NCBI RefSeq assembly: GCF_018455725.1
Contig: NZ_JAHCLR010000025.1
Location: 23,868-87,867 of the forward strand
Direction: 5' to 3'
DNA from: Mycolicibacter acidiphilus
GTDB taxonomy: Bacteria; Actinomycetota; Actinomycetes; Mycobacteriales; Mycobacteriaceae
DNA length: 64,000 bases
Shown here piece after piece: positions 7,775 to 17,326 of this stretch (positions are counted from its first letter, which is position 1; each line of letters begins with the position of its first letter). Under the pieces are notes generated by a model that made no database searches, was not told the origin of the DNA, and worked only from the letters and a program-made list of their open reading frames with translations. Both the position numbers and the translations under genes were made by a program.

Positions 7775-8947
7775 ATGACGCTCACCCCGACCGCTGTCGA
7801 CCTGCCCGACTTGGAGTTGCGGGCCGGCGGGCAGTTCGGGCTGTACATCCATGTGCCGTTCTGCTTCACCCGCTGCGGCTACTGCGACTTCAACACCTAC
7901 ACCCCTGCCGAACTGGGCGGCACCAACCCCGACAGCTGGGTCGCGGCGGTGACCGTCGAACTGGAACTGGCCGCGGCGCGGCTGGGGGCACCGACGGTGA
8001 GCACGGTGTTTTTGGGTGGCGGAACACCGTCGCTGCTCGGTGAGACGCGGCTGGTCCGGGTGATGGACGCGGTGCGGGCCAACTTCACCCTGGCACCCGA
8101 TGCGGAGATCACGACCGAGTCCAACCCCGAATCGACATCGCCGGAGTTCTTCGAGGTGATCCGGGCGGCCGGCTTCACCAGGGTGTCGCTGGGCATGCAG
8201 TCGGTGTCACCGAAGGTGCTGGCGGTGCTTGAGCGGATCCACTCGCCGGGGCGGCCGGTGGCCGCGGCACGCGAGGCGCGCGCAGCCGGATTCGAGCACC
8301 TGAACATCGACCTGATCTACGGCACCCCCGGCGAGACCGACGACGATCTCGCCCGCTCGGTGGACGCTGCCCTGGAAGCCGGCGTCGACCACGTCTCGGC
8401 GTACGGGCTGATCGTGGAGCCCGGCACCGCGCTGGCCCGCCGGGTGCGCAAAGGGGAGCTGCCCGCGCCGGATCCCGATGTGCTGGCGCACCGCTACGAA
8501 CTGGTTGACGCGGCACTGCGGGCGGCCGGGATGGACTGGTATGAGGTGTCGAACTGGAGCCGTCCCGGTGGGCAGTGCCGGCACAACCTGGGTTACTGGG
8601 GTGGCGGGCAGTGGTGGGGTGCCGGGCCGGGGGCGCATGGCTACATCGGTGACCTACGGCTGTGGAATATCAAGCACCCGAACGCCTATTCGGAATTGCT
8701 CGGAAAGCGACTGCTGCCGGTGACCGGCTTCGAGAAGTTGTCCGACGCCGACCGGCACACCGAGGACGTGATGCTGCGGCTGCGGATGCGCGACGGCCTG
8801 CCGCTGTCGCTGCTCGACGCGGGTGAGCGTGAGCGGGCCGAGGTCGCCGTCGCCGACGGGCTGGTGTTCTCCGACGGTGCCCGCCTGGTGCTCACCGATC
8901 ACGGCCGGCTGCTGGCCGACGCGGTGGTCCGCTCGGTGCTGGGATAG
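7775..8947 (+). CDS. hemW: HemW-like radical SAM heme chaperone (often annotated HemN)
   Basis: 390 residues. The radical-SAM cluster motif is CFTRCGYC, followed directly by DF. The CX3CX2C lacks the fourth cysteine (CX3CX2CXC) of true coproporphyrinogen III oxidase HemN, so HemW, a heme-trafficking protein, is the better name. Other family blocks are present: FLGGGTPSLL, ESNPEST, RVSLGMQS and the C-terminal HemN_C region with TEDVMLRLRMRDG. It corresponds to Rv2388c by position, 38 bp after rpfD. ATG 7775 gives the usual family length. Confidence 0.9.
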   Translation: MTLTPTAVDLPDLELRAGGQFGLYIHVPFCFTRCGYCDFNTYTPAELGGTNPDSWVAAVTVELELAAARLGAPTVSTVFLGGGTPSLLGETRLVRVMDAVRANFTLAPDAEITTESNPESTSPEFFEVIRAAGFTRVSLGMQSVSPKVLAVLERIHSPGRPVAAAREARAAGFEHLNIDLIYGTPGETDDDLARSVDAALEAGVDHVSAYGLIVEPGTALARRVRKGELPAPDPDVLAHRYELVDAALRAAGMDWYEVSNWSRPGGQCRHNLGYWGGGQWWGAGPGAHGYIGDLRLWNIKHPNAYSELLGKRLLPVTGFEKLSDADRHTEDVMLRLRMRDGLPLSLLDAGERERAEVAVADGLVFSDGARLVLTDHGRLLADAVVRSVLG

Positions 8948-8964
8948 CCGGCTGACCCGTCCGG

Positions 8965-9255
8965 TCAGCCGCTGAACCAGCCGCGGGCGCCGTCCCAGCT
9001 GCCGCAGACGTTGCCGATGCAGCCGTGACCGAAACCGCCCTGGCCGGGCAGGAATCCGCCGCAGCCCTGCCAGCCGCGGTCATTGCCGCAGCCGCCGCCA
9101 CCGCCGTTCCCGTCCGGGCCGCCGGCGCCGTGCGGCTGGGCGATGACCGCCTGGTTCGGCGCGGCCATCAGTGTCATGCCGGTCGGTGCGACGGTGATCG
9201 CCGCGGCCGCACCGGCTACGAACAGTGCTCCAACGAACTTTCTTAAGGTCGTCAT
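8965..9255 (-). CDS. Small secreted Gly/Cys-rich protein
   Basis: 96 residues. A signal peptide (MTTLRKFVGALFVAGAAAA..., cut near residues 31-32) leaves a mature part of about 60 residues rich in Gly, with five cysteines and several Trp (GGGGGCGNDRGWQGCGG, GHGCIGNVCGSW). I do not recognise a family. Similar short Gly-rich exported proteins are common in mycobacteria. The ATG at 9255 is the only start that puts the hydrophobic stretch at the N-terminus. It is convergent with hemW and stands alone. An odd number of cysteines leaves one unpaired, or metal/disulfide partnering with another protein. Confidence 0.7.
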   Translation of the reverse strand: MTTLRKFVGALFVAGAAAAITVAPTGMTLMAAPNQAVIAQPHGAGGPDGNGGGGGCGNDRGWQGCGGFLPGQGGFGHGCIGNVCGSWDGARGWFSG

Positions 9256-9358
9256 AAGACCATGCTCGGTAGCCGCCGGTACGGCTGCCAACCCTCGTGT
9301 GCGTACCGATATCGAATCGTGAACGGCCGTAACACGATCGACAGATCGACGCGACCTG

Positions 9359-9480
9359 CTAGCGGCCGCCGCCGATGTCGCGCTGCACCCGGTGGATCCC
9401 CGAACGCCAGGCGAGTAGCCCGCTCCGCTGACGCGTGGAACGACCCGGATGATCAACAGCAGATGAGGATTTAATCCTGG
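9359..9480 (-). pseudogene. Decayed copy of the 63-residue conserved protein encoded at 11256-11447
   Basis: The plus-strand stretch from about 9365 to 9415 is nearly identical to 11269-11325 (both read GCCGCCGATG, then CACCCGGTGG and CGAACGCCAGGCG), with a short deletion. In the same minus-strand frame it encodes AWRSGIHRVQRDIGGGR, matching AWRSVTHRVKRGIGGTP at the end of the intact gene. The upstream half of the intact protein cannot be recognised. It is probably a truncated paralogue, although a divergent expressed version cannot be excluded. Confidence 0.45.
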
Positions 9481-9761
9481 TACGAAATCCGCAGTTGCAT
9501 ATCTGTCGAAGTACGATACTCTGACCTTCGACGACGTGATATCTCGTCATGTCGAGCTGTAGTCGACAACGGTTGCAGCTGGGAAAACGGGACATATAGC
9601 CGTGTCTCGCCGCCGCTGGCCGGGGGCCGGATGGCGACGAGACACGGGCCGCGGTGTTGTCCGATGCGCGCCGCGACAATCCGCATGTGCGGAGAAATAA
9701 CTTCTTCACCCGGTGCTGTGCGGCGCCGGGGCCGAGACGAGTTGACGAAGGGCAGGAAGTG
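9481..9761. other. Gene-free stretch with inverted repeats upstream of the Rieske gene
   Basis: No supported gene. GTCGAAG and CTTCGAC form an inverted repeat around 9508-9535. CGTGTCTCG (9601-9609) and CGAGACACG (9638-9646) form a 9-bp stem enclosing a GC-rich inner hairpin. Local composition is less GC-rich than the neighbours near 9470-9600. This probably holds the promoter and leader of the downstream operon. Confidence 0.4.
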
Positions 9762-10754
9762 ATGGGTGAACGGGCGCACGGCGCGGGCGGTCGGGTGTTG
9801 GATTTCCTCGGCCGGCAGGAGTGGCTGGACCGGCCCAGTTATCGGCTGGAGAACGTGCTGAGCTTCGGATTCAACGCATTCGGGGGTGCGCGCAACAAGG
9901 TCACCAACGCGCTGAACGGTGTGTGGCTGGGGCATCCGGTGCATCCGCCACTGGCGTCGCTGACCAGTGGTGCGATCGGGACGACGGTGGCCCTGGACGC
10001 CCTGAGCCTGCTGCCCGGGAAGTCCTCGACCCTCGACGCGTCCCGGTTCGCCGAACATGCACTGGGCCTGGGAATCCTGGCCAACTTCGCGTCCGCGGCC
10101 ACCGGCGTCACCGACTGGCAGCACACCCACGAACAGGACCGCCGGATCGGGATGGTGCACGGCGTGCTGAACCTCGTCGCGACCGGCCTGTACATCCAGT
10201 CCTGGCGGGACCGCCGCCGGGGCCGCCGACTGCGCGGGATCGTGACCAGTGCGATCGGCTACGGCATCACCAGTGGCAGCGGCTTTTTGGGTGGTGCGCT
10301 GGTCTTCGGATCGGGAATCGGCATGGACCAGTCCGGTGACCGGCTGCGCATCCACGACTGGACACCGGTGCTGCCGGCGGCGGAGTTGCCGGCCGATCAG
10401 AAGCTCAAGCGGGTCGACGTCGACGGTGTGGGTGTGGTGCTGTGCCGCGACGGTGACACCGTGTCGGCGTTCGCCGGCCTGTGCCCGCACCTGGCCGCGC
10501 CGATGGAGGACGGCTGGCTCGACCGCGGCCGGGTCGTCTGCCCGTGGCACGGCTCGCAGTTCGACGTGCAGACCGGCGCGGTGGTACGCGGCCCGGCCGC
10601 CGCGCCGCTGCCCTGCTACCAGACGCGGGTGCGGGACGGCCAGGTCGAGTTGCGCGACGGTGCGCCGACGCCGCTCGGGGTGGCCCGGGAGAAGTACCTG
10701 GCCCCGAAATCGCCGAATTCCGTTGAGATTTCAGAGCAGGAGGAGATCGCCTGA
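9762..10754 (+). CDS. DUF2231 membrane domain fused to a Rieske [2Fe-2S] domain
   Basis: 330 residues. The N-terminal half is a DUF2231-type membrane domain (GHPVHPPLASLTSGAIG and several hydrophobic helices). The C-terminal half (about 215-310) is a Rieske ferredoxin domain with both ligand pairs intact: CPHLAAPM and CPWHGSQFD. It is probably a membrane-bound electron-transfer protein; partners are unknown. ATG 9762 has GCAGGAAG before it. The stop overlaps the start of the hemerythrin gene, so the two proteins are made together, perhaps as part of an oxidative or nitrosative stress response. Confidence 0.85.
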   Translation: MGERAHGAGGRVLDFLGRQEWLDRPSYRLENVLSFGFNAFGGARNKVTNALNGVWLGHPVHPPLASLTSGAIGTTVALDALSLLPGKSSTLDASRFAEHALGLGILANFASAATGVTDWQHTHEQDRRIGMVHGVLNLVATGLYIQSWRDRRRGRRLRGIVTSAIGYGITSGSGFLGGALVFGSGIGMDQSGDRLRIHDWTPVLPAAELPADQKLKRVDVDGVGVVLCRDGDTVSAFAGLCPHLAAPMEDGWLDRGRVVCPWHGSQFDVQTGAVVRGPAAAPLPCYQTRVRDGQVELRDGAPTPLGVAREKYLAPKSPNSVEISEQEEIA

Positions 10755-11242
10755 TGAGTGACGCCTACCAGGTCCTGCGGGACCACCACGACGTGCTGCG
10801 CGGACTGGGGACCCGGTTCAAAGCCGCGCCGGTCGGGTCCGTCGAACGCCAGAAGATCCTCGATGAGCTGCTGCAGGAGTTCAACATCCACATGCGCATC
10901 GAGGACGACATCTACTACCCGGCGCTGGCGGCGGCCAGCAAGCTGATCGCGGTCGCGCACGCCGAGCACCGGCAGATCTACGACCAGTTGGCGGTCGCGT
11001 TGCGGACCCCGGCGCACTCGCCGCACCATGTGGCCGAGTGGGATTCCTTTCTCACCGTGCTCGAAGCGCACGCCGACGAGGAGGAACGCGACCTGATCCC
11101 CCCGCCGGCCCCGGTCGATCTGACCGCCACCGAACTGGAGGACCTGGGCGCCCGAATGGCTGCGGAGATGGTGCGGCTGCGAAACTCCAAGCTGGAGCGG
11201 ATGCACGTGAAGGCGCGTGCTGCGCTGCTCGGGGTGTTCTGA
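10754..11242 (+). CDS. Hemerythrin HHE-domain protein
   Basis: 162 residues, all-helical HHE cation-binding family. Likely di-iron ligands are the His/Glu in LRDHHDVLRGL, FNIHMRIEDDIYYP, HAEHRQIYD and LEAHADEEERDLIP. Such proteins bind O2, NO or peroxide-derived species through a non-heme di-iron site, and mycobacterial members affect hydrogen peroxide and NO responses. The start codon shares one base with the stop of the Rieske gene (TGATG), a sign of coupling. Ligands are assigned by family pattern only. Confidence 0.88.
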   Translation: MSDAYQVLRDHHDVLRGLGTRFKAAPVGSVERQKILDELLQEFNIHMRIEDDIYYPALAAASKLIAVAHAEHRQIYDQLAVALRTPAHSPHHVAEWDSFLTVLEAHADEEERDLIPPPAPVDLTATELEDLGARMAAEMVRLRNSKLERMHVKARAALLGVF

Positions 11243-11255
11243 GCGGACGCTACCG

Positions 11256-11447
11256 CTAGGGGGTGCCGCCGATGCCGCGCTTCACCCGGTGGGTCACCGA
11301 ACGCCAGGCGGTCGGCGAGTAGTGCGTGGTGACGTCGCCGTGCCGCTCACTGCGGTGCACGGTGAGCACCCCCGAGTCGGCGATGACCAGCCGGTCGGAC
11401 CCGGTGACGTGAATCTCCTCGCCGTCGAGCATGCGAATCACGAACAC
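11256..11447 (-). CDS. Conserved 63-residue mycobacterial protein
   Basis: A short protein starting FVIRMLDGEEIHVTG and ending in a basic tail (AWRSVTHRVKRGIGGTP). It is predicted soluble and mostly beta strand, with no signal or membrane segment and no function I recognise. GTG 11447 is preferred because AAAGGA is 8 nt upstream and longer in-frame starts lack a binding site. A degenerate copy lies 1.9 kb upstream at 9359-9480. Confidence 0.65.
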   Translation of the reverse strand: MFVIRMLDGEEIHVTGSDRLVIADSGVLTVHRSERHGDVTTHYSPTAWRSVTHRVKRGIGGTP

Positions 11448-11603
11448 GATGGGAGTCCTTTCAGTGCACGATGCCGGAAAGTTGTCGGTGAGCGTACTGC
11501 GGCACCGACCGTGAAAGGTAGCCGATGGTGGGCGAGTGCGTGAACGACGCACCAACATTCGGTGACCGGACGGGGTGCGACCACACCGGGTCGCGGTGCG
11601 TTC

Positions 11604-13297
<1,694 letters not shown>

Positions 13298-13303
13298 CCC
13301 CGG

Positions 13304-14845
13304 CTATCGGCCGTAGAGGATCCGGCGCACGATCTCCTTCTTGTCGACCTTGCCGAACGCCGTGACCGGTAGCGCCGGCAGCGGCGCCAGCGCGTCGCAG
13401 CGGGTGTGCGTGGCGGCCCCGCGCTGCTCCAGATGCCGGTTCAACTCGGCTATCGTCACCGGCTCCGCCCGGAAAACCACAGCGGCACAGATCTTTTCAC
13501 CCAGATGCGGATCCGGCAGCGCGACCGCGGCCACCGCCGCGACACCGGGGTGGGTGCGCAGATGGTCCTCGAGGTCCGCGGCCGCCACGCTCTCACCGCC
13601 GCGGTGGATGACGTCTTTGACCCGGCCGGTGACCTCCAGGTAACCGCCGTCGAGCAGGCGCACCCGATCCCCGGACCGGAAGAAGCCGTCGGCGGTGAAC
13701 GACCGCTGGTTGACGGCGTCGTCGTTGAAATAACCGTTCAGGGTGTACGGGCCGCGCACCAGCAGTTCGCCCTCCGCCCCGGGCGGCACGTCGGCGCCGG
13801 ACTCGTCGACCACCCGCACCTCGTCGGCGTCGCAGAGCGGCCGGCCCTGGGTGGTCTCCAGCACCTCGGCCGCGTCGTCGAGCCGGGTGAAGTTGAGCAG
13901 GCCCTCGGCCATGCCGAACACCTGCTGCAGGCCCGGGGTGAGGGCGGTGCGGACCAACCGGGCGTCCTCGGGAGCCAGTTTGGCCCCGCCGACCTGCAGC
14001 AGTCGCAGCGTCCGCGGTGTCACCGGCTCCCAGTCGCAGGCCTGCGCCCACAGCCGGGCCAGCGTCGGCACCAGCGCGGTGACCGTGATGCCGTGCCGGT
14101 CGATGACGCCGAACGCGGCGTCCGGGCTGGGGTCGGCGGTGAACACGGTGGTGGCGCCGACGCTGATCGCCCCGAGCAGACCGGGGCAGGCCAGCGGGAA
14201 GTTGTGCGCGGCCGGCAGCGCCACCAGATACACGTCGTCCCCGGTCAGCCGGCACAGCCGGGCGCTGGCGGTGGCGTTGTAGACGTAATCGTCGTGGGTG
14301 CGGGGGATCAGCTTGGGCAGGCCGGTCGTGCCGCCGGACGCCAGCAGCAGCGCCGGCGATCGCGGGTCGACGGCCACCTGCGGCGGCTCGCCGGGCGGCA
14401 GCGGCTCGTCGTCGATCACCGTGTGCCGCAGCCCCAGTGGTTCGACGCCGGTGTCGGCGACGATCCCGACGGCCCCGCTGACCTCAGCGAAATGGCTCAG
14501 TTCGGCGGACCGGTGCCCCGGCAGGCAGAGCACCGGGACGGCGCCGGCGCGCAGCAGGCCGAACAGCGCCACCGCGAACCGGCAGGAATTCGGCAGCTGC
14601 AGCAGCATCCGATCGCCGGGTGCGACGCCGAGCGCGGCGTACCCGCCGGCCGCCCGGTCGACGCGCGCGTCGAACTCGGCGTAACTCAGGGTTTCGGCGG
14701 CGTCGATGACGGCGGCGTGGCTGGGGCGGGTCTGGGCGGTCCGGTGCAGCAACTCGTCGAGGCTGTGACCGGCCCAGTAGCCGGCCGCCCGGTAGCGCTC
14801 CGCCCGGTCGGCCGGGAACGGCACGAAGCCGGTGACGACGGACAT
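13304..14845 (-). CDS. mbtA: Salicyl-AMP ligase MbtA
   Basis: 513 residues of the stand-alone aryl-acid adenylating family (EntE/DhbE/MbtA). It activates salicylate with ATP and loads it on the aryl carrier domain of MbtB. Motifs seen: the ATP loop LLLASGGTTGLPKLIPRTH, QVFGMAEGLLNFT, YFRSGDRVR-type block (FFRSGDRVRLL), GRVKDVIHRGGE and the C-terminal lysine region TAFGKVDKKE. ATG 14845 has GAGAGGA 8 nt upstream. It is divergent from mbtG, with an IdeR-like box between them. Confidence 0.95.
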   Translation of the reverse strand: MSVVTGFVPFPADRAERYRAAGYWAGHSLDELLHRTAQTRPSHAAVIDAAETLSYAEFDARVDRAAGGYAALGVAPGDRMLLQLPNSCRFAVALFGLLRAGAVPVLCLPGHRSAELSHFAEVSGAVGIVADTGVEPLGLRHTVIDDEPLPPGEPPQVAVDPRSPALLLASGGTTGLPKLIPRTHDDYVYNATASARLCRLTGDDVYLVALPAAHNFPLACPGLLGAISVGATTVFTADPSPDAAFGVIDRHGITVTALVPTLARLWAQACDWEPVTPRTLRLLQVGGAKLAPEDARLVRTALTPGLQQVFGMAEGLLNFTRLDDAAEVLETTQGRPLCDADEVRVVDESGADVPPGAEGELLVRGPYTLNGYFNDDAVNQRSFTADGFFRSGDRVRLLDGGYLEVTGRVKDVIHRGGESVAAADLEDHLRTHPGVAAVAAVALPDPHLGEKICAAVVFRAEPVTIAELNRHLEQRGAATHTRCDALAPLPALPVTAFGKVDKKEIVRRILYGR

Positions 14846-14915
14846 TCGGCACATCCTCTCGGTTCCCACGGGTGCTCCGACCCCGGTGCGGAGCCGTCGT
14901 GTAGCGTACACAAAG

Positions 14916-14934
14916 TTAGGGCAGCCTGGGCTAA
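14916..14934 (-). promoter_or_regulatory. IdeR-type iron box between mbtA and mbtG
   Basis: TTAGGGCAGCCTGGGCTAA keeps the TTAG...CTAA ends and matches the consensus at 13 of 19 positions by hand count. For mbtA it lies just upstream of a possible -10 TACGCT (14908-14903). It may serve both divergent genes. Confidence 0.6.
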
Positions 14935-15003
14935 TCGGGGAGGTGCGGTTGTGGGTGCTGGCCACCGCGTTTCCCGTCCGCTGAACACAACGGTTGCGGC
15001 TTC

Positions 15004-16290
15004 GTGAGCCCGACTTTGGCGGTCGTGGGGGCCGGCGCCAAAGCGGTGGCGGTCGCAGCGAAAGCGGCCGCGCTGCGTGAGCTGGGCGTCGAGACCGTCG
15101 ACGTCGTCGCCGTCGAGCGCAGCGGCGTGGCGGCGAACTGGCGTGCCGAAGGCGGCTGGACCGACGGGCGGCAGCGGCTGGGGACCAGTCCGGAGAAAGA
15201 TGTCGGCTTCCCCTACCGATCGACGCTGGCGCCCGGGCGCAACGCCGAACTGGACGCCGCCATGATGCGGTTCAGCTGGCAGTCATATCTGGTGGCGAGC
15301 GGTCAGTTCGTCGGGTGGATCGACCGGGGCCGCCCGGCACCCGCCCACGACACCTGGGCGCAATACCTGTGCTGGGTCGCCGATCTCGCCGGCCTGCGAG
15401 TCGTGTCCGGGGAGCTGACCGGGGCCTCGATCGACGGCGCGCGCTGGCTGCTCGACGTCAGGGACTCCCGGCTGGCGGCCGACCAGTTGATGATCACCGG
15501 CCCGGGTCAGCCGGAGCGGTCCATGCTCTCCGGCGACCCGCGGGTGCTGTCGATCGCGCAGTTCTGGCGGGCCGCCTCGGCCTCCGAGCGGATCGCCGCC
15601 GAGAGTGTCGCGGTGATCGGCGGCGGAGAGACCGCGGCATCGATGCTCAACGAGCTTTTCCACCACCGGGTTTCGACGATCACCGCGATCGCCCCGCAGG
15701 CCACGCTGTTCACCCGCGGTGAGGGCTACTTCGAGAACTCACTGTTCTCCGACCCGACGAACTGGCGGGGCCTGACCCGCCCGGAGCGGCGGGACTGCAT
15801 CGCCCGGTGCGACCGCGGCGTGTTCTCCGCGCGGGTGCAGGAGTCGCTGCTGGCCGACGAGCGGATCGAACATCTGCGCGGCCGGGTCGCCGACGTGACC
15901 GATCGTGACGGCCGGGTCTGGGTCACCCTGCGCACCGACCGGCACGGCGAGTGCGTGCCGAGCGAGCACGGATTCGACCTGGTGATCGACGGGTCCGGCG
16001 CGGACCCGCTGTGGTTCCTGAGCCTGCTGGACGGCGACGCGACCCGGACGCTGGAGTCGGCGGTGGGCGGGCCGCTCACCGGTGAACGCCTGGAGGAGGC
16101 GATCGACTACGACCTGGCGGTCGGCGGCGTCGCACCGAAACTGTTCCTGCCCAACCTGTCCGGGCTCAACGAGGGACCGGGCTTCCCGAACCTGAGCTGC
16201 CTGGGGCTGCTGTCCGACCGCATCCTGGGGGCCGGGGCAACGGACCAGGATGCCCCGATCGAGAGAAGCCATGAGTACCAATCCGTTTGA
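15004..16290 (+). CDS. mbtG: Mycobactin lysine N6-monooxygenase MbtG
   Basis: 428 residues of the flavin-dependent N-hydroxylating monooxygenase family. It hydroxylates the epsilon nitrogen of mycobactin lysines to form the hydroxamates that bind iron. The FAD loop is near the N-terminus ([13 protein letters not shown]), the NADPH loop at about 200 ([13 protein letters not shown]), and [20 protein letters not shown] is at the end. GTG 15004 lacks a strong ribosome binding site. Its last 20 bases overlap mbtH, so the two are an operon. Confidence 0.93.
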   Translation: MSPTLAVVGAGAKAVAVAAKAAALRELGVETVDVVAVERSGVAANWRAEGGWTDGRQRLGTSPEKDVGFPYRSTLAPGRNAELDAAMMRFSWQSYLVASGQFVGWIDRGRPAPAHDTWAQYLCWVADLAGLRVVSGELTGASIDGARWLLDVRDSRLAADQLMITGPGQPERSMLSGDPRVLSIAQFWRAASASERIAAESVAVIGGGETAASMLNELFHHRVSTITAIAPQATLFTRGEGYFENSLFSDPTNWRGLTRPERRDCIARCDRGVFSARVQESLLADERIEHLRGRVADVTDRDGRVWVTLRTDRHGECVPSEHGFDLVIDGSGADPLWFLSLLDGDATRTLESAVGGPLTGERLEEAIDYDLAVGGVAPKLFLPNLSGLNEGPGFPNLSCLGLLSDRILGAGATDQDAPIERSHEYQSV

Positions 16291-16486
16291 CGACGACAGT
16301 GGCGTCTTCCACGTCCTGGTGAACGACGAGGGCCAGCACAGCCTCTGGCCGGAGTTCGCCGAGGTGCCGGCCGGCTGGCGGGTGGTGTTCGGCCCCGGCG
16401 GCCGGGCGAGCTGCCTGGCCTACGTCGACGAGAACTGGACCGACATGCGCCCGGCGAGCCTGCGGGAGGCGATGACCGGCGACTGA
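16271..16486 (+). CDS. mbtH: MbtH-like protein, NRPS adenylation-domain partner
   Basis: 71 residues with the full MbtH signature: [19 protein letters not shown] and [10 protein letters not shown]. MbtH proteins bind and activate or stabilise NRPS adenylation domains, here presumably those of MbtB, MbtE and MbtF. ATG 16271 follows GAGAGAAGCC and lies inside the end of mbtG. It converges on a short-chain dehydrogenase gene 10 bp away. Confidence 0.96.
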   Translation: MSTNPFDDDSGVFHVLVNDEGQHSLWPEFAEVPAGWRVVFGPGGRASCLAYVDENWTDMRPASLREAMTGD

Positions 16487-16496
16487 CGCGGTTGCG

Positions 16497-17258
16497 TCAG
16501 GTCGTCATGCCGCCGTCGACGGGGAAGTACGTGTTGGTGTAGAAGCCCTCGGCGTCACCGGCGAAGAACGCGACGGCGCGCGCGACGTCCTCGGGCCTGG
16601 CGATCCGGCCGACCGGCGTCATCGCGCCGATGTGCGCGGTGACATCGCCGAAGTTGGCGGTCCGGTCGGTCTGCACCATGCCGGGGGCGACGACGTTCGA
16701 GGTGATGCCGTGCCGGCCCATCTCGACCGCGACATACTGGGCGAACGCCGCGATGGCCGCGCGGGAACTGCCGTGGTGGGCCACCCCGGGAGACGGTCGG
16801 CGACTCGACGCCGACCCGACGTAGACGATGCGGCCGCGTCCGCGCTCGATCATCGTGGGCAGCACCGCCTTGGTGCTGAAGAACGCACACTTCATGTCCG
16901 CATCGAGATTGCCGCCGAGATCAGCCCAGGTCATCTCGATGATGGGGATGGGCCGAAACAGTGGTCCGGCGTTGCTGACCAGGATGTCGATGCCGCCGTA
17001 GGTCGAGATCGCCGCGTCGGCAAGGGCCGCCGCGCCCTCCTCGGTGCCGGCATCGGCGTGCACGACGACGGCCTCGCCGCCGGCCGCGGTGATCTGATCG
17101 CGGACCTTCCCGGCGGCGTCGGCGTTGTTGAGGTAGTTCAGCACCAGTCGCGCACCGCGACCGGCTAACTCCAGGGCGGTCGCGGCGCCGATGCCGCGTC
17201 CAGAACCGGTGACGATCGCCGACAGGCCTTGCAGGGGGGCATGATCCGACATGGGCAT
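16497..17258 (-). CDS. Short-chain dehydrogenase-like protein with altered active site
   Basis: 253 residues with a complete Rossmann fold: cofactor loop VTGSGRGIGAA (16-26), NAG motif (SNAGP, 95-99) and the classical C-terminal VDGG. The catalytic Ser is kept (S149), but the Tyr-x3-Lys pair is replaced by H162 and R166 (HHGSSRAAI). It may be a non-catalytic or unusual reductase, or act on an atypical substrate. It lies on the same strand as mbtT-mbtC-mbtD, 68 bp downstream of mbtD, so it is probably expressed with the mycobactin genes. It has no counterpart I recall in the M. tuberculosis mbt cluster. Confidence 0.85.
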   Translation of the reverse strand: MPMSDHAPLQGLSAIVTGSGRGIGAATALELAGRGARLVLNYLNNADAAGKVRDQITAAGGEAVVVHADAGTEEGAAALADAAISTYGGIDILVSNAGPLFRPIPIIEMTWADLGGNLDADMKCAFFSTKAVLPTMIERGRGRIVYVGSASSRRPSPGVAHHGSSRAAIAAFAQYVAVEMGRHGITSNVVAPGMVQTDRTANFGDVTAHIGAMTPVGRIARPEDVARAVAFFAGDAEGFYTNTYFPVDGGMTT

Positions 17259-17326
17259 TGATTCCTTCGTCGAGGGCTTCCGAAACCCAAGATTAGCGGA
17301 TCTAAGAACAATGCGGACGCCGGGCG

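Noticed and set aside
7775-8947. Annotation as coproporphyrinogen III oxidase HemN
   Set aside because: The cluster motif is CX3CX2C followed by D-F; the fourth cysteine required in HemN is absent, which points to HemW.
9571-9593. A SigF-type promoter (GGTTG...GGGAC) ahead of the Rieske gene
   Set aside because: The spacing is about 13 nt, shorter than usual, and the match is partial, so it is not listed as a feature.
17293-17305. A possible IdeR box (TTAGCGGATCTAA) between mbtD and the SDR gene
   Set aside because: TTAG and CTAA are only 5 nt apart, not the 11 nt of the IdeR consensus, and the middle does not match.
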